Shown piece by piece: positions 17,597 to 26,569 of a stretch of DNA of 64,000 nucleotides (its first letter is position 1; each line of letters begins with the position of its first letter). A program made the translations under genes and the position numbers. The stretch is taken from the NCBI RefSeq assembly GCF_028128765.1, contig NZ_LBJG01000090.1, positions 1-64,000 on the forward strand, read 5' to 3'. The notes under the pieces were generated by a model. The model was not told where the DNA came from. It worked only from the letters and a program-made list of their open reading frames with translations, and did not search any database. This DNA is from Bradyrhizobium sp. CCBAU 51627. GTDB taxonomy: Bacteria; Pseudomonadota; Alphaproteobacteria; Rhizobiales; Xanthobacteraceae.

Positions 17597-19017
17597 TCGG
17601 CTGCATCCAATAGGTCAGAGATGATTTGCTTTGGAGTTTGACGGCGAAGCGAACCGGCATGGCGGACCACGTCGCCGATGATGAGAATGGCGGGACCACC
17701 ATCGATCCGCCGCACCAGCTCGGGCAGCTCGCGCAGCGTACCGATCGCGCTCTGCGCATCGGGCCGCGTGACGCGGGCGAACACGCCGACCGGCGTTTCC
17801 GGAGAGCGACCGGCCGCGAACAGGCCGGCGCGCACAGCCGGTGCCGCCGTCATGCCCATGTAGACGACGACGGTCATCCTGGTGTCGGTCAGGGTCGACC
17901 AATCCACCGCTTCCGCATCGCGTGCCTTGTGCGCGGTGAGAAAGGTGATCCGTGTTGCTTCGTGACGGTAGGTGAGCGGCACCTCGAAATCGGCAGCGCC
18001 GCCGAGTCCTGCCGTGATGCCGGGGATGATCGAGTAGGCGATCCCGGCGGCGCGCAATGCTTCGACCTCTTCGCCGCCGCGGCCGAACACGAAGGGATCG
18101 CCGCCCTTCAGCCGCACCACGCGCTGGCCGGCTTGCGCGGCCTCGATCATCCGTTTGTTGATGGCATCCTGGCCGATGCCCGGCTTGCCCACGCGGCGGC
18201 CGACCGCAACGCGCGTCGTATCGCGGCGGATGCGGTCGAGAATCTCGGGAGAGACCAACTCATCGTGAAAGACGATGTCGGCGTCCTGCAACGCGCGCAA
18301 CGCCTTGATGGTGAGAAGATCGGGATCGCCGGGACCGGCGCCGACCAGCGCGACAGAGCCTTGCGGCTTGTCGGCACGTGCGAAATCACAGGGATCGGAG
18401 ATCGCCTTGAGCGCGGCGTCCGCCTCGTCCTTGCGGCCGGCGAGCACGGCAGCGCCGATCGGGCCGTCGATGACGCGCTCCCAGAAGCGGCGGCGCAACG
18501 GAAATTCGGCGATACGCTCGTTGACGGATTTGCGGAAGCCACCGATGAAGTCGGCGAGTTCGCCAATGCGCGCCGGCAGCAGCGCCTCGATCTTCTCGCG
18601 CACGCGCCGCGCCACCACCGGCGATGTGCCGCCGGTGCCGACCGCAACCACCACATCGCCGCGGTCGACGATTGCGGGGAAGATGAAGCTCGAATGCTCG
18701 AGATCGTCCATGACGTTGACGGGAAGACCGAGTGCCTTCGCCCGGGCCGACATCGCAACGCCAACGTCGCCCGCTCCCGCACAGACGATGGCAATGACGC
18801 CGGAGAGGTCAGCCGTCAGCGGATCGCTGGCCGCGATCTCGATACGCGCGGCGTCCTCGGCGCTGAGGCCCAGTTCATGATTGGTATCGACCGCATGTAC
18901 GCGAATGCGCGCGCCGGCAGCCGCGAGCACGCGCAATTTGGCGCGCAGAAGCTCACCCGCGCCGATGAGGACCACCGGACCGGCCTTGAGATCGAGAAAC
19001 ACCGGCAAGAACCGCAT
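17593..19017 (-). CDS. cysG: Siroheme synthase
   Basis: This is a 474-residue fusion. Residues 1-200 are the precorrin-2 dehydrogenase/ferrochelatase part (FLDLKAGPVVLIGAGELLRAKL, VAVGTGGTSPVVARRVRE). Residues 215-474 are the uroporphyrinogen-III C-methyltransferase, with VGAGPGDPDLLT, GDPFVFGRGGEE and the ending region IIGDVVRH. It makes the siroheme needed by CysI. ATG at 19017 lies just upstream of the conserved start; an upstream extension to 19122 would enter the promoter region. It is first in the minus-strand sulfur operon. Confidence 0.95.
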   Translation of the reverse strand: MRFLPVFLDLKAGPVVLIGAGELLRAKLRVLAAAGARIRVHAVDTNHELGLSAEDAARIEIAASDPLTADLSGVIAIVCAGAGDVGVAMSARAKALGLPVNVMDDLEHSSFIFPAIVDRGDVVVAVGTGGTSPVVARRVREKIEALLPARIGELADFIGGFRKSVNERIAEFPLRRRFWERVIDGPIGAAVLAGRKDEADAALKAISDPCDFARADKPQGSVALVGAGPGDPDLLTIKALRALQDADIVFHDELVSPEILDRIRRDTTRVAVGRRVGKPGIGQDAINKRMIEAAQAGQRVVRLKGGDPFVFGRGGEEVEALRAAGIAYSIIPGITAGLGGAADFEVPLTYRHEATRITFLTAHKARDAEAVDWSTLTDTRMTVVVYMGMTAAPAVRAGLFAAGRSPETPVGVFARVTRPDAQSAIGTLRELPELVRRIDGGPAILIIGDVVRHAGSLRRQTPKQIISDLLDAAE

Positions 19018-19159
19018 GCGATACTCGTTTCCCCCAATTCGGGGTTGACTGGAATTATTTTCTATATATGTCTCGTTTCGAGCGCGCAAAGAGAAAATTT
19101 TTTCTTCTCTTCTGCGCTGCAACTATAGAATTTTCGCCTCCAAACGCAAAGTGGCAGAG
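19018..19159. promoter_or_regulatory. Divergent control region of the two sulfur operons
   Basis: This 142-bp AT-rich spacer separates cysG (left) from cysD (right). It holds a possible -35 TTGACT at 19045-19050 next to the AT stretch TTATTTTCTATATAT. It also holds a short palindrome CTCGTTTCGAG (19072-19082) and a longer imperfect inverted repeat, GCGCAAAGAGAA (19084-19095) against TTCTCTTCTGCGC (19105-19117). These are plausible operators for a sulfur regulator such as a CysB-type protein. The regulator itself is not encoded in the window. Confidence 0.5.
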
Positions 19160-20056
19160 ATGCATCTTCTCAAGGACGATTCCGCAGTTGTCGCAGTGAG
19201 CAGCCCGGCCCCCATCGGACGCTCGGGCTCGCAAGAATTTCCTGCTGACGTTGCGCCCAGCATGGACCATCTCGACCAGCTCGAGGCGCAGAGCATCTAC
19301 ATCTTTCGCGAGGCCTTTGCCCGCCTGAAGAAGATCGCCCTCTTGTGGTCGCTCGGCAAGGACTCGAACGTCATGATCTGGCTGGCGCGGAAAGCGTTCT
19401 TCGGCCGCATGCCGTTCCCGGCCCTCCATGTCGACACCGGCAAGAAATTTGCCGAGATGTATCGCTTCCGCGATCATTACGGGAAGGAGTGGGACCTCGA
19501 CCTGCGCGTCGAGCCGTGCCCGCCCATCGATGCTGTCGATCCGACGCTGCCGCCGGCCGCCCGCTCCGCTGCACGCAAGACCGAAGGCCTCAAGACGGCG
19601 CTCGCCAAATACGGCTTCGACGGCCTGATCGCCGGCATCCGCCGCGACGAGGAAGCCACCCGCGCCAAGGAGCGCGTGTTCTCGCCGCGTGGTCTCGAAG
19701 GCAATTGGGACGTCCGCGACCAGCCGCCGGAGTTCTGGGATCATTTCAACGCCTCGCCGCCGCAAGGCGCGCATTTGCGCATCCATCCGATCCTGCATTG
19801 GACCGAGGCCGATATCTGGGCCTACACCAAGCGCGAGAATATCCCGATCATTCCGCTGTATCTCGCCAAGAACGGCAAGCGGTACCGCTCGCTGGGTGAT
19901 CAGGACATCACCAATCCCGTGAACTCGAAGGCATCGACCATCGACGAGATCCTGATCGAGCTGGAGCAGACCAAGGTGCCGGAGCGCGCCGGCCGTGCGC
20001 TCGACCACGAGACCGAAGACGCTTTCGAGCGGCTCCGCGTCGCCGGCTATCTCTGA
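19160..20056 (+). CDS. cysD: Sulfate adenylyltransferase subunit CysD
   Basis: This is a 298-residue ATP-PPi-alpha-hydrolase-type subunit. It has LLWSLGKDSNVMIWLARKAFFG (the PP-loop), HVDTGKKFAEMYRFRD, GIRRDEEATRAKERVFS and the closing KVPERAGRALDHE...GYL. With CysN it makes APS from sulfate and ATP. ATG at 19160 is used; an in-frame GTG three codons upstream is an alternative. cysNC follows after 20 bp. Confidence 0.95.
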   Translation: MHLLKDDSAVVAVSSPAPIGRSGSQEFPADVAPSMDHLDQLEAQSIYIFREAFARLKKIALLWSLGKDSNVMIWLARKAFFGRMPFPALHVDTGKKFAEMYRFRDHYGKEWDLDLRVEPCPPIDAVDPTLPPAARSAARKTEGLKTALAKYGFDGLIAGIRRDEEATRAKERVFSPRGLEGNWDVRDQPPEFWDHFNASPPQGAHLRIHPILHWTEADIWAYTKRENIPIIPLYLAKNGKRYRSLGDQDITNPVNSKASTIDEILIELEQTKVPERAGRALDHETEDAFERLRVAGYL

Positions 20057-20076
20057 TCCCAAGGACGCACGCGGTC

Positions 20077-21993
20077 ATGAACATGCTCGTCACCCCCACC
20101 TCGCCCGCCACGCCGAACGGCACCACGCGTCCGCAGGTTCGCATCGTCATCGTCGGCCATGTCGACCATGGCAAGTCGACGCTGGTCGGCCGCCTCCTGC
20201 ACGAGACCGGCAGCCTGCCCGAGGGCAAGCTCGAAATGCTGAAGGCCGTCAGCGCGCGGCGCGGCATGCCGTTCGAATGGTCGTTCCTGCTCGACGCGCT
20301 GCAGACCGAGCGCGACCAGGGCATCACCATCGACACCACGCAGATCCGCTTCCGCACCAATTCGCGCGATATCGTGCTGATCGACGCGCCCGGCCACGCC
20401 GAATTCCTGCGCAACATGATCACCGGCGCCGCGCAGGCCGACGGCGCGGTGCTGATCATCGATGCGCTCGAAGGCGTGCGCGACCAGACAAGGCGGCACG
20501 GCTATCTGCTGCATCTGCTCGGCGTGAAGCAGGTCGCGGTCGTCGTCAACAAGATGGACCGCGTCGATTTCTCGGCTGACCGCTTCAAGGAGATCAGCGA
20601 CGAGATCTCGGCGCATCTCAATGGCCTCGGAGTGACGCCGACGGCCGTGATCCCGATTTCCGCGCGCGACGGCGACGGCGTTGCGGAGCGCACCGACCGC
20701 ATCGGCTGGTACAAGGGCCCGACCGTGGTCGAGGCGCTCGATCGGCTCGAGCCAGCGCGGCCGCTGGAAGCGCTGGCGCTGCGCCTGCCGGTGCAGGCGA
20801 TCTACAAGTTCGACGACCGCCGCATCGTCGCCGGCCGCATCGAGTCCGGCAGCCTGGTTGCCGGCGACGAGATCGTGATCATGCCGGCTGGCAAGATCGC
20901 CAGGATCAAGACGGTCGAGAGCTGGCCGGTGACGCCCGTCGCAGGGCGGCAGGGTGCCGGCCGTTCGGTCGGCATCACGCTCGACCGCGAATTGTTCATC
21001 GAGCGCGGCGACATCATCGCCCATGCCAGCGCTGCTCCGCGCGAGACACGCCGCCTGCGCGCGCGCATCTTCTGGCTGCACGACAAGCCGCTCGCCAAGG
21101 GCGACCAGTTGCTGGTCCGCTGCGGGCCGAAGGAAAGCCGCGCCACCGTCGTCGCAATCGAAAAAGCGGTCGATCCAGGCGAGCTCTCGAGCAGCGAGAA
21201 CAAGGCGATCGGCCGCAACCATGTCGGCGAGATCGACATCTCGCTATCGAACCCGATTGCCACCGATCCCTACACCGAGAATCCGCGCACCGGCCGCCTC
21301 GTGATCGAGGTCTCCGGGCGCATCGCCGGCGGCGGCCTGGTGTTGTCGGTCGATGCCGGCCAGCGCGCCGTACCCGTCGACATCGTGCCGGTGGAATCGG
21401 CGCTGCGCGCCGACGAGCGCTCCGCGCGCTATCGCCACAACGGCGCCGTGGTCTGGCTCACCGGCCTGCCGGCCTCCGGCAAGTCGACGCTGGCGAAGGC
21501 GCTGGAGCGGCGTCTGTTCACCAATGGCGGCTCGCCGATCCTGCTCGATGGCGACACGCTGCGCGCCGGGCTCAACAGCGATCTCGGCTTCTCCGCCGCC
21601 GATCGTAGCGAGAACATCCGCCGCCTCGCCGAGGTGGCGACCCATCTCGCCCGCAACGGCCATATCGCGATCGTCGCGGCAGTCTCCCCCGCGCGCGAGG
21701 ACCGCGCCGTCGCACGCCGCATCGCCGACACCGCATTCCGCGAGATCCACGTCGCGACGCCGGCCGAGGTCTGCGAGGAGCGCGATCCCAAGGGCCATTA
21801 CAAGAAGGCCCGCGCCGGCGCGCTGGCGTCGTTCACCGGCATCGGCAATGACTACGAGAGGCCTGAGGCGGCAGAGCTCGTGATCGACACGTCGACGCGG
21901 ACGGTTGCGGAAGCAGCCGACGAGATCGAGCAGATGCTGAAGTCGTCAGGCGTGCTGTTCGACGAAGTCGTGGACCTCGCCGCGAATATTTGA
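20077..21993 (+). CDS. cysNC: Bifunctional sulfate adenylyltransferase subunit 1 / APS kinase
   Basis: This is a 638-residue fusion. Residues 1-440 are the EF-Tu-like GTPase CysN, with G1 GHVDHGKST at 27-35, DAPGHAEF and NKMD. From about residue 455 the APS kinase CysC begins, with P-loop GLPASGKST near 463 and LDGDTLRAGLN; it continues to the C-terminus. The fusion resembles rhizobial NodQ. The kinase makes PAPS for sulfotransferases. The neighbouring CysH looks APS-specific, so PAPS is probably not needed for assimilation itself. Confidence 0.94.
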   Translation: MNMLVTPTSPATPNGTTRPQVRIVIVGHVDHGKSTLVGRLLHETGSLPEGKLEMLKAVSARRGMPFEWSFLLDALQTERDQGITIDTTQIRFRTNSRDIVLIDAPGHAEFLRNMITGAAQADGAVLIIDALEGVRDQTRRHGYLLHLLGVKQVAVVVNKMDRVDFSADRFKEISDEISAHLNGLGVTPTAVIPISARDGDGVAERTDRIGWYKGPTVVEALDRLEPARPLEALALRLPVQAIYKFDDRRIVAGRIESGSLVAGDEIVIMPAGKIARIKTVESWPVTPVAGRQGAGRSVGITLDRELFIERGDIIAHASAAPRETRRLRARIFWLHDKPLAKGDQLLVRCGPKESRATVVAIEKAVDPGELSSSENKAIGRNHVGEIDISLSNPIATDPYTENPRTGRLVIEVSGRIAGGGLVLSVDAGQRAVPVDIVPVESALRADERSARYRHNGAVVWLTGLPASGKSTLAKALERRLFTNGGSPILLDGDTLRAGLNSDLGFSAADRSENIRRLAEVATHLARNGHIAIVAAVSPAREDRAVARRIADTAFREIHVATPAEVCEERDPKGHYKKARAGALASFTGIGNDYERPEAAELVIDTSTRTVAEAADEIEQMLKSSGVLFDEVVDLAANI

Positions 21994-22007
21994 GGCTACC
22001 CTGGCCC

Positions 22008-22118
22008 CCGCTGTCGCCGCCCGGCTTGACCGGGCGACCCAGTATTCCAGAGACAGCGTTGGGATACGGAAAAGCCGCGGCGTACTGGATTCCCCGCTTT
22101 CGCGGGGAATGACAGCGG
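22008..22118. repeat. Palindromic intergenic repeat, family A copy 2
   Basis: This is a 111-bp element with the same CCGCTGTC/GACAGCGG inverted ends and the same central GCCGCGGCGTACTGGAT as the copy at 3313-3424. Its two hairpins have diverged but keep pairing (CGCCCGG/CCGGGCG and TCCCCG/CGGGGA), which suggests selection on structure. It lies downstream of cysNC and upstream of malate synthase. Confidence 0.75.
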
Positions 22119-22286
22119 TGTGCTGGGCCACTCCCTCTGCTTGACATTTTGACAACCTCCTGGGGGTCTTCTCACCGCCCCGATTTTGGGGCTAATAGGT
22201 CCCGAAAGCCGCCCCGCGTGGGCGCATTTTGCTGCCGGCGGGTCAAAAGCAGCCAAAAACAGCCATTTCCAACAAGAAAGCCCATC

Positions 22287-24452
22287 ATGAAACGCGTCGA
22301 CGCCCACGGATTGAAGATCGCCCCTGTCCTTTTCGATTTCATCGCCAAGGAAGCCGCCCCCAAAACGGGGATCGCGCCGGATGCGTTCTGGGCCGGGGTT
22401 GCCGCCATCATCAAGGAGCTGGAGCCGAAGAACCGGGCGCTGCTCGCCTTCCGTGATCAGCTGCAGGCCAAGATCGACGACTGGCACCGCGCCAATAAGG
22501 GCAAGGTCTTCGATCTCGACGCCTATACCGCCTTCCTGAAGGAGATCGGCTATCTCGTCCCCGAGCCGGCGACGCAGAAGGTCGAAACCGCCAATGTCGA
22601 CGAGGAAATCGGCAAGATCTGCGGCCCGCAGCTGGTCGTGCCGCTCACCAACGCTCGCTATGCGCTGAACGCGGCGAATGCGCGCTGGGGTTCGCTCTAT
22701 GACGCCTTCTACGGCACCGACGCCATTCCCCATGATCCCACGGAGAGCGGCAAGGGTTACAACAAGGCGCGCGGCGACAAGGTGATCGCCAAGGCCAAGG
22801 CGTTCCTCGATACCGCCGCACCGCTCGCGACCGGCAGCCATACCGATGTCACCGCCTACAGCGTCGTTGCGGGCCAGCTCGCGGTGAAGCTGAAGAGCGG
22901 CAATGCCACGGCGCTGAAGAACGCCGCGCAATTCGCCGGCTTCCAGGGCGACGCGGCTGCACCGAGCGCGGTGCTGCTCGTCAACAACGGCCTGCATGTC
23001 GAGGTGAAGATCGATCGTAGCAGCACGATCGGCAAGGACGATCCGGCCGGCGTCGCCGACATGATCATGGAAGCCGCGGTCTCGACCATCCTCGACATGG
23101 AAGACTCGGTCGCCGCCGTCGATGCCGAAGACAAGGTGCTGGTCTACCGCAACACCCTCGGCCTGATGAACGGCACCCTGTCGGCCGACTTCGAGAAGGG
23201 CGGTAAGACGCTGACGCGTTCGCTCAACGCCGACCGCAGCTACAAGACGCCTGACGGCAAGGGCGAGGTGAAGCTGCACGGCCGCAGCCTGCTCCTCATG
23301 CGCAACTGCGGTCACCACATGTTCACCGACGCGGTGCTGGATGAGAAGGGCGAAGAGGTGCCCGAGGGCCTGTTAGATGCCGCCGTCTCCGGCCTGCTCG
23401 CCATTCACGACCTCAAGGGCAATTCCAAGGTCAAGAACAGCCGCACCGGCTCTGCCTATATCGTCAAGCCAAAGATGCACGGCCCGGACGAAGTGTCGTT
23501 CACCTGCGAGATCTTCGACCGCGTCGAGAAGATGCTGGGGTTGCCGGAGAACACGCTCAAGGTCGGCATCATGGACGAGGAGCGGCGCACCACCGTCAAC
23601 CTCAAGGCCTGCATCCAGCGCGCCTCCAAGCGCATCATGTTCATCAACACCGGCTTCCTCGATCGCACCGGCGACGAGATCCACACCTCGATGGAAGCGG
23701 GTCCCATGATCCGCAAGAACGAGATGAAGGCACAGGCCTGGATCAAGGCCTATGAGGACTGGAACGTCGACATGGGCCTGATCGACGGTCTGCCCGGCCA
23801 TGCCCAGATCGGCAAGGGCATGTGGGCCGCGCCGGACAAGATGGCGGACATGCTGGCGCAGAAGCTTGCCCATCCGCAGGCCGGCGCCACCACCGCCTGG
23901 GTGCCCTCGCCGACCGCCGCGACGCTGCACGCGCTGCACTACCACCAGGTCAACGTCATCGCGCGCCAGCAGGAGCTGACCAAGGGCGGTCCGCGCGCCA
24001 AGCTCTCGGACATTCTCACCATTCCGGTGTCGAAGTCGAACTGGGCCCCTGATGACGTCAAGCAGGAGATCGACAACAACTGCCAGGGCATCCTGGGTTA
24101 CGTCGTGCGCTGGATCGACCAGGGCGTCGGCTGCTCCAAGGTGCCTGACATCCACGATGTCGGCCTGATGGAAGATCGCGCGACCTTGCGCATCTCCAGC
24201 CAGCATCTCGCCAACTGGCTGCACCAGGGCGTGATCACCGAGGCGCAGGTGATGGAATCGCTCAAGCGCATGGCCGTCGTCGTGGACAAGCAGAACGCGG
24301 GCGATGCCATCTACAAGCCGATGGCGCCCGCTTTCGACGGCGTCGCCTTCAAGGCGGCCTGCGACCTCATCTTCAAGGGTCGCGAGCAGCCGAACGGCTA
24401 TACCGAGTACATCCTCACCGCGCGTCGCCGCGAGGCCAAGGCTCTCGGTTAA
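22287..24452 (+). CDS. glcB: Malate synthase G
   Basis: The 721-residue enzyme condenses glyoxylate and acetyl-CoA to malate. Length and motifs fit the G isoform: DMEDSVAAVDAEDKV, LMRNCGHHMFTD, GIMDEERRTTVNLKA, NTGFLDRTGDEIHTSMEAGP and MEDRATLRISSQHLANWL near the C-terminus, with the catalytic Asp. ATG at 22287 begins MKRVDAHGLKIA; the open frame extends 46 codons upstream through non-coding sequence. A strong terminator follows. It probably works in the glyoxylate/glycolate route and stands alone here. Confidence 0.96.
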   Translation: MKRVDAHGLKIAPVLFDFIAKEAAPKTGIAPDAFWAGVAAIIKELEPKNRALLAFRDQLQAKIDDWHRANKGKVFDLDAYTAFLKEIGYLVPEPATQKVETANVDEEIGKICGPQLVVPLTNARYALNAANARWGSLYDAFYGTDAIPHDPTESGKGYNKARGDKVIAKAKAFLDTAAPLATGSHTDVTAYSVVAGQLAVKLKSGNATALKNAAQFAGFQGDAAAPSAVLLVNNGLHVEVKIDRSSTIGKDDPAGVADMIMEAAVSTILDMEDSVAAVDAEDKVLVYRNTLGLMNGTLSADFEKGGKTLTRSLNADRSYKTPDGKGEVKLHGRSLLLMRNCGHHMFTDAVLDEKGEEVPEGLLDAAVSGLLAIHDLKGNSKVKNSRTGSAYIVKPKMHGPDEVSFTCEIFDRVEKMLGLPENTLKVGIMDEERRTTVNLKACIQRASKRIMFINTGFLDRTGDEIHTSMEAGPMIRKNEMKAQAWIKAYEDWNVDMGLIDGLPGHAQIGKGMWAAPDKMADMLAQKLAHPQAGATTAWVPSPTAATLHALHYHQVNVIARQQELTKGGPRAKLSDILTIPVSKSNWAPDDVKQEIDNNCQGILGYVVRWIDQGVGCSKVPDIHDVGLMEDRATLRISSQHLANWLHQGVITEAQVMESLKRMAVVVDKQNAGDAIYKPMAPAFDGVAFKAACDLIFKGREQPNGYTEYILTARRREAKALG

Positions 24453-24476
24453 GAAGGCAACTTGCTCTGAACATCA

Positions 24477-24508
24477 AAAGCCCCGGCGCAAGCCGGGGCT
24501 TCTTTTGT
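24477..24508 (+). terminator. Intrinsic terminator of malate synthase gene
   Basis: A perfect 8-bp stem (GCCCCGGC at 24480-24487, GCCGGGGC at 24492-24499) with loop GCAA is followed by TTCTTTTG. It starts 27 bp after the malate synthase stop. An AAAA run before the stem could let it also stop transcription from the opposite strand, serving the small gene that ends at 24529. Confidence 0.88.
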
Positions 24509-24528
24509 TGGAGAGTCGGAAGGGCCCG

Positions 24529-24684
24529 CTAGAACACCGCGAGATATTTCAGCAGCGAAACGATGCCGATGATGATGACGATGACACGCGCGATCTGCTT
24601 GGCACGACCGTCCATCGGCAGCATGTTGATGAGATAGAGCACGAGGATAATGACGAGAAAGGTGACGAGTACGCCGACCAGCAT
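24529..24684 (-). CDS. Small membrane protein, 51 residues (Thivi_2564-like)
   Basis: ATG at 24684 is preceded by AAGGGGG at good spacing. The product has two hydrophobic segments, residues 2-19 (LVGVLVTFLVIILVLYLI) and 31-49, separated by NMLPMDGRAKQIAR. This two-helix hairpin with an internal P-MD-x-K turn resembles a family of tiny membrane proteins named after Thivi_2564; the assignment is from memory. Function is unknown. The gene is short enough to be overlooked by automatic calling, but its ribosome site and codon use support it. Confidence 0.75.
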   Translation of the reverse strand: MLVGVLVTFLVIILVLYLINMLPMDGRAKQIARVIVIIIGIVSLLKYLAVF

Positions 24685-24917
24685 CAGGGCCCCCTTCAGG
24701 CAAATTGCTTACGGGGTCCTAACGCCTGTCCTGCGCAGCGGTTCCGTCCATGCAACCTCTTGTAACTCATAATGGAATTGTCGACTTCGGGAATGCAGCA
24801 GCCGCGGCAATGCGAAGAGCGCGTCCGACCTGCCCGAGGATCGGAGCAACCAGCTCGGCCACGAGGTTGGCGATTTCCTCGGCAAGATCGGCCGCGGCGT
24901 TGGCGTCCTGTGCCTCC

Positions 24918-25571
24918 CTACTCCTTCGCCACCACCGGCATGTGGCGGAATCTGGCGCGCATGGACTCTGGCAATGGCGAGAAGTTCATCGCGACGCCGT
25001 GGCGATCGTTGGCGTTGCGATTGGCGACGACGAGGCCGTCGCTTCCTGCAACGATGTCGCCCTTGCGCAAGGTCGGATCGTCGTCGATCTTGATCTGCGC
25101 GAGCCCGACCGGATCCTTCCCGTTGCAGGTACAGCCTGCGACGATCTCGTTGCGGTAGCGGAAGGCGTTGGGCAGGTCGGAATAGGATTTTCCCTTGTCC
25201 GTGATGGCTTCGTCGATATTGCTGCCATAGACCAGCGACGTCTCCGACGCCGGACAAAAACTCTTGCAGGATTGCGCCTTGCTCTCGGCGTCATTGCCCT
25301 GCGCCGGGAAGTAGCGACCGTCGCAGCCGCGCACGCAATAGGCCGTGCCGCCACCATACGACGCGCGTTGGCGCGGCGCATCGTAACGCGGCGTGTCGTC
25401 GTTCGGGAACGGCACCCTGATCTCCGGCGGCGGCCGCATGTGGAAGCCACCGAACAGCGCCGAGAAGAAATCTTCCGCTCGCGCTGACGGAGTCAGCGCG
25501 AGGCCAATGGAAGCGATCGCGAGGAACGCCGCCGTTCCGCAAGCCCGCCTGTTGATCGAACGTCTCATCAT
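24918..25571 (-). CDS. DUF2865 domain-containing secreted protein
   Basis: This is a 217-residue protein with a signal peptide over about residues 1-32 (RRACGTAAFLAIASIGLALTPSARA). The mature part has six or more cysteines in the pattern YCVRGCDGRYFP...CKSFCPAS...GCTCNG, the core of DUF2865, an alphaproteobacterial periplasmic family of unknown role. Conserved Cys pairs suggest disulfides or metal binding. Start 25571 (GAGG upstream); an ATG one codon later is equivalent. An L,D-transpeptidase lies immediately upstream in the same orientation, so a cell-envelope role is plausible. Confidence 0.82.
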   Translation of the reverse strand: MMRRSINRRACGTAAFLAIASIGLALTPSARAEDFFSALFGGFHMRPPPEIRVPFPNDDTPRYDAPRQRASYGGGTAYCVRGCDGRYFPAQGNDAESKAQSCKSFCPASETSLVYGSNIDEAITDKGKSYSDLPNAFRYRNEIVAGCTCNGKDPVGLAQIKIDDDPTLRKGDIVAGSDGLVVANRNANDRHGVAMNFSPLPESMRARFRHMPVVAKE

Positions 25572-25589
25572 GTGACCTCACTCAACTCG

Positions 25590-26360
25590 TCAGTCCACCG
25601 ACGACGCCGGGACATTCAACGCCTGACGTCCCGACGGCAGCGTCGTTGCCGCCGGTCGCTTGCGCACACCATCGCCGCCGCGCGCCATCAGGGGCGCGTT
25701 CTTCGGCAGCACCACGACCTTGGTGCCGACGCTGACGCGGTTGAACAGGTCGGTCACGTCCTCATTGGTGAGGCGAATGCAGCCGGAGGAGACGAACTTG
25801 CCGATGGTGGAGGGGTCGTTGGTGCCGTGGATGCGGTATTCGCTGGAGCCGAGATACATCGCACGCGCACCCAAGGGATTTCCGGGCCCTCCGGCCACGA
25901 AGCGCGGCAGATAGGGCTGGCGCGCGATCATCTCTGCCGGCGGATGCCAGTCCGGCCATTCCGCCTTGCGGCTGATGCTCTGCACGCCCGACCAGGTAAA
26001 TCCCTCGCGGCCGACGCCGACGCCATAGCGTATGGCGCGTCCGTTACCGAGCACGTAGTAGAGATAAGTGTTGGCGGTATCGATGACGATGGTGCCGGCC
26101 GGCTCGTTGCGGTCGAAGCTCACGATCTGCCGGCGGAGACGATCCGGCAGCGCCGCATCCTCGTCGGCGCCCTGCGGCGCTTCGCTGGTATAGCCGTGCG
26201 CGTAGGACGGGTCCTGCTGATACGTCTGCGGCTGCATTGGCGCAAAGCTCAGCGTTTGCGCCTGAGCCGTGAACGGCATGGCCAGCAAAGCTGTCGCGAA
26301 TGCACAAGCGGTCGCGACGCGCGGCGAGAAGCTGCGACGGATTACGGAGAACGTTGTCAT
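25590..26360 (-). CDS. L,D-transpeptidase (YkuD domain)
   Basis: This is a 256-residue exported enzyme with a signal peptide to about residue 34 (MPFTAQAQ). The catalytic domain at about 85-220 has the YkuD motif: HGTND (His) followed by SSGCIRLTNEDV (catalytic Cys, Arg). It forms 3-3 cross-links in peptidoglycan or attaches proteins to it. The C-terminal 35 residues are basic and Pro-rich. It ends 18 bp before the start of the DUF2865 gene, so the two are probably co-transcribed. Confidence 0.92.
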   Translation of the reverse strand: MTTFSVIRRSFSPRVATACAFATALLAMPFTAQAQTLSFAPMQPQTYQQDPSYAHGYTSEAPQGADEDAALPDRLRRQIVSFDRNEPAGTIVIDTANTYLYYVLGNGRAIRYGVGVGREGFTWSGVQSISRKAEWPDWHPPAEMIARQPYLPRFVAGGPGNPLGARAMYLGSSEYRIHGTNDPSTIGKFVSSGCIRLTNEDVTDLFNRVSVGTKVVVLPKNAPLMARGGDGVRKRPAATTLPSGRQALNVPASSVD

Positions 26361-26569
26361 GTGCTGCCCCGTTTGGATGTGTGCATCTGGGTGATGCTGC
26401 TGTCGTCACAACGCCGCAGTGACGACTCGAGTTCCGGCGACGGCTGCGACCGCTGTGTCACAGTCAAGCGACCGTCACTTCACGAAGCCGAGATGGAACC
26501 GCGGCGCCCGCTCGCGCGTTTCCCTGTCATCAACGGGCGCACGGAGATTTCCGCGCGGGGAGAGATATT

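Noticed and set aside
19084..19117. Inverted repeat near cysD as an intrinsic terminator or riboswitch
   Set aside because: It lies between divergent starts, has no terminator tail relative to any gene end, and fits no riboswitch fold I know.
24770..24917. A minus-strand frame with protein-like composition (AAADLAEEIANLVAEL...) after the DUF2865 stop, offset by one base from that gene
   Set aside because: No start codon or ribosome site in frame; the codon use is only suggestive. Could be a decayed gene end, so not called.
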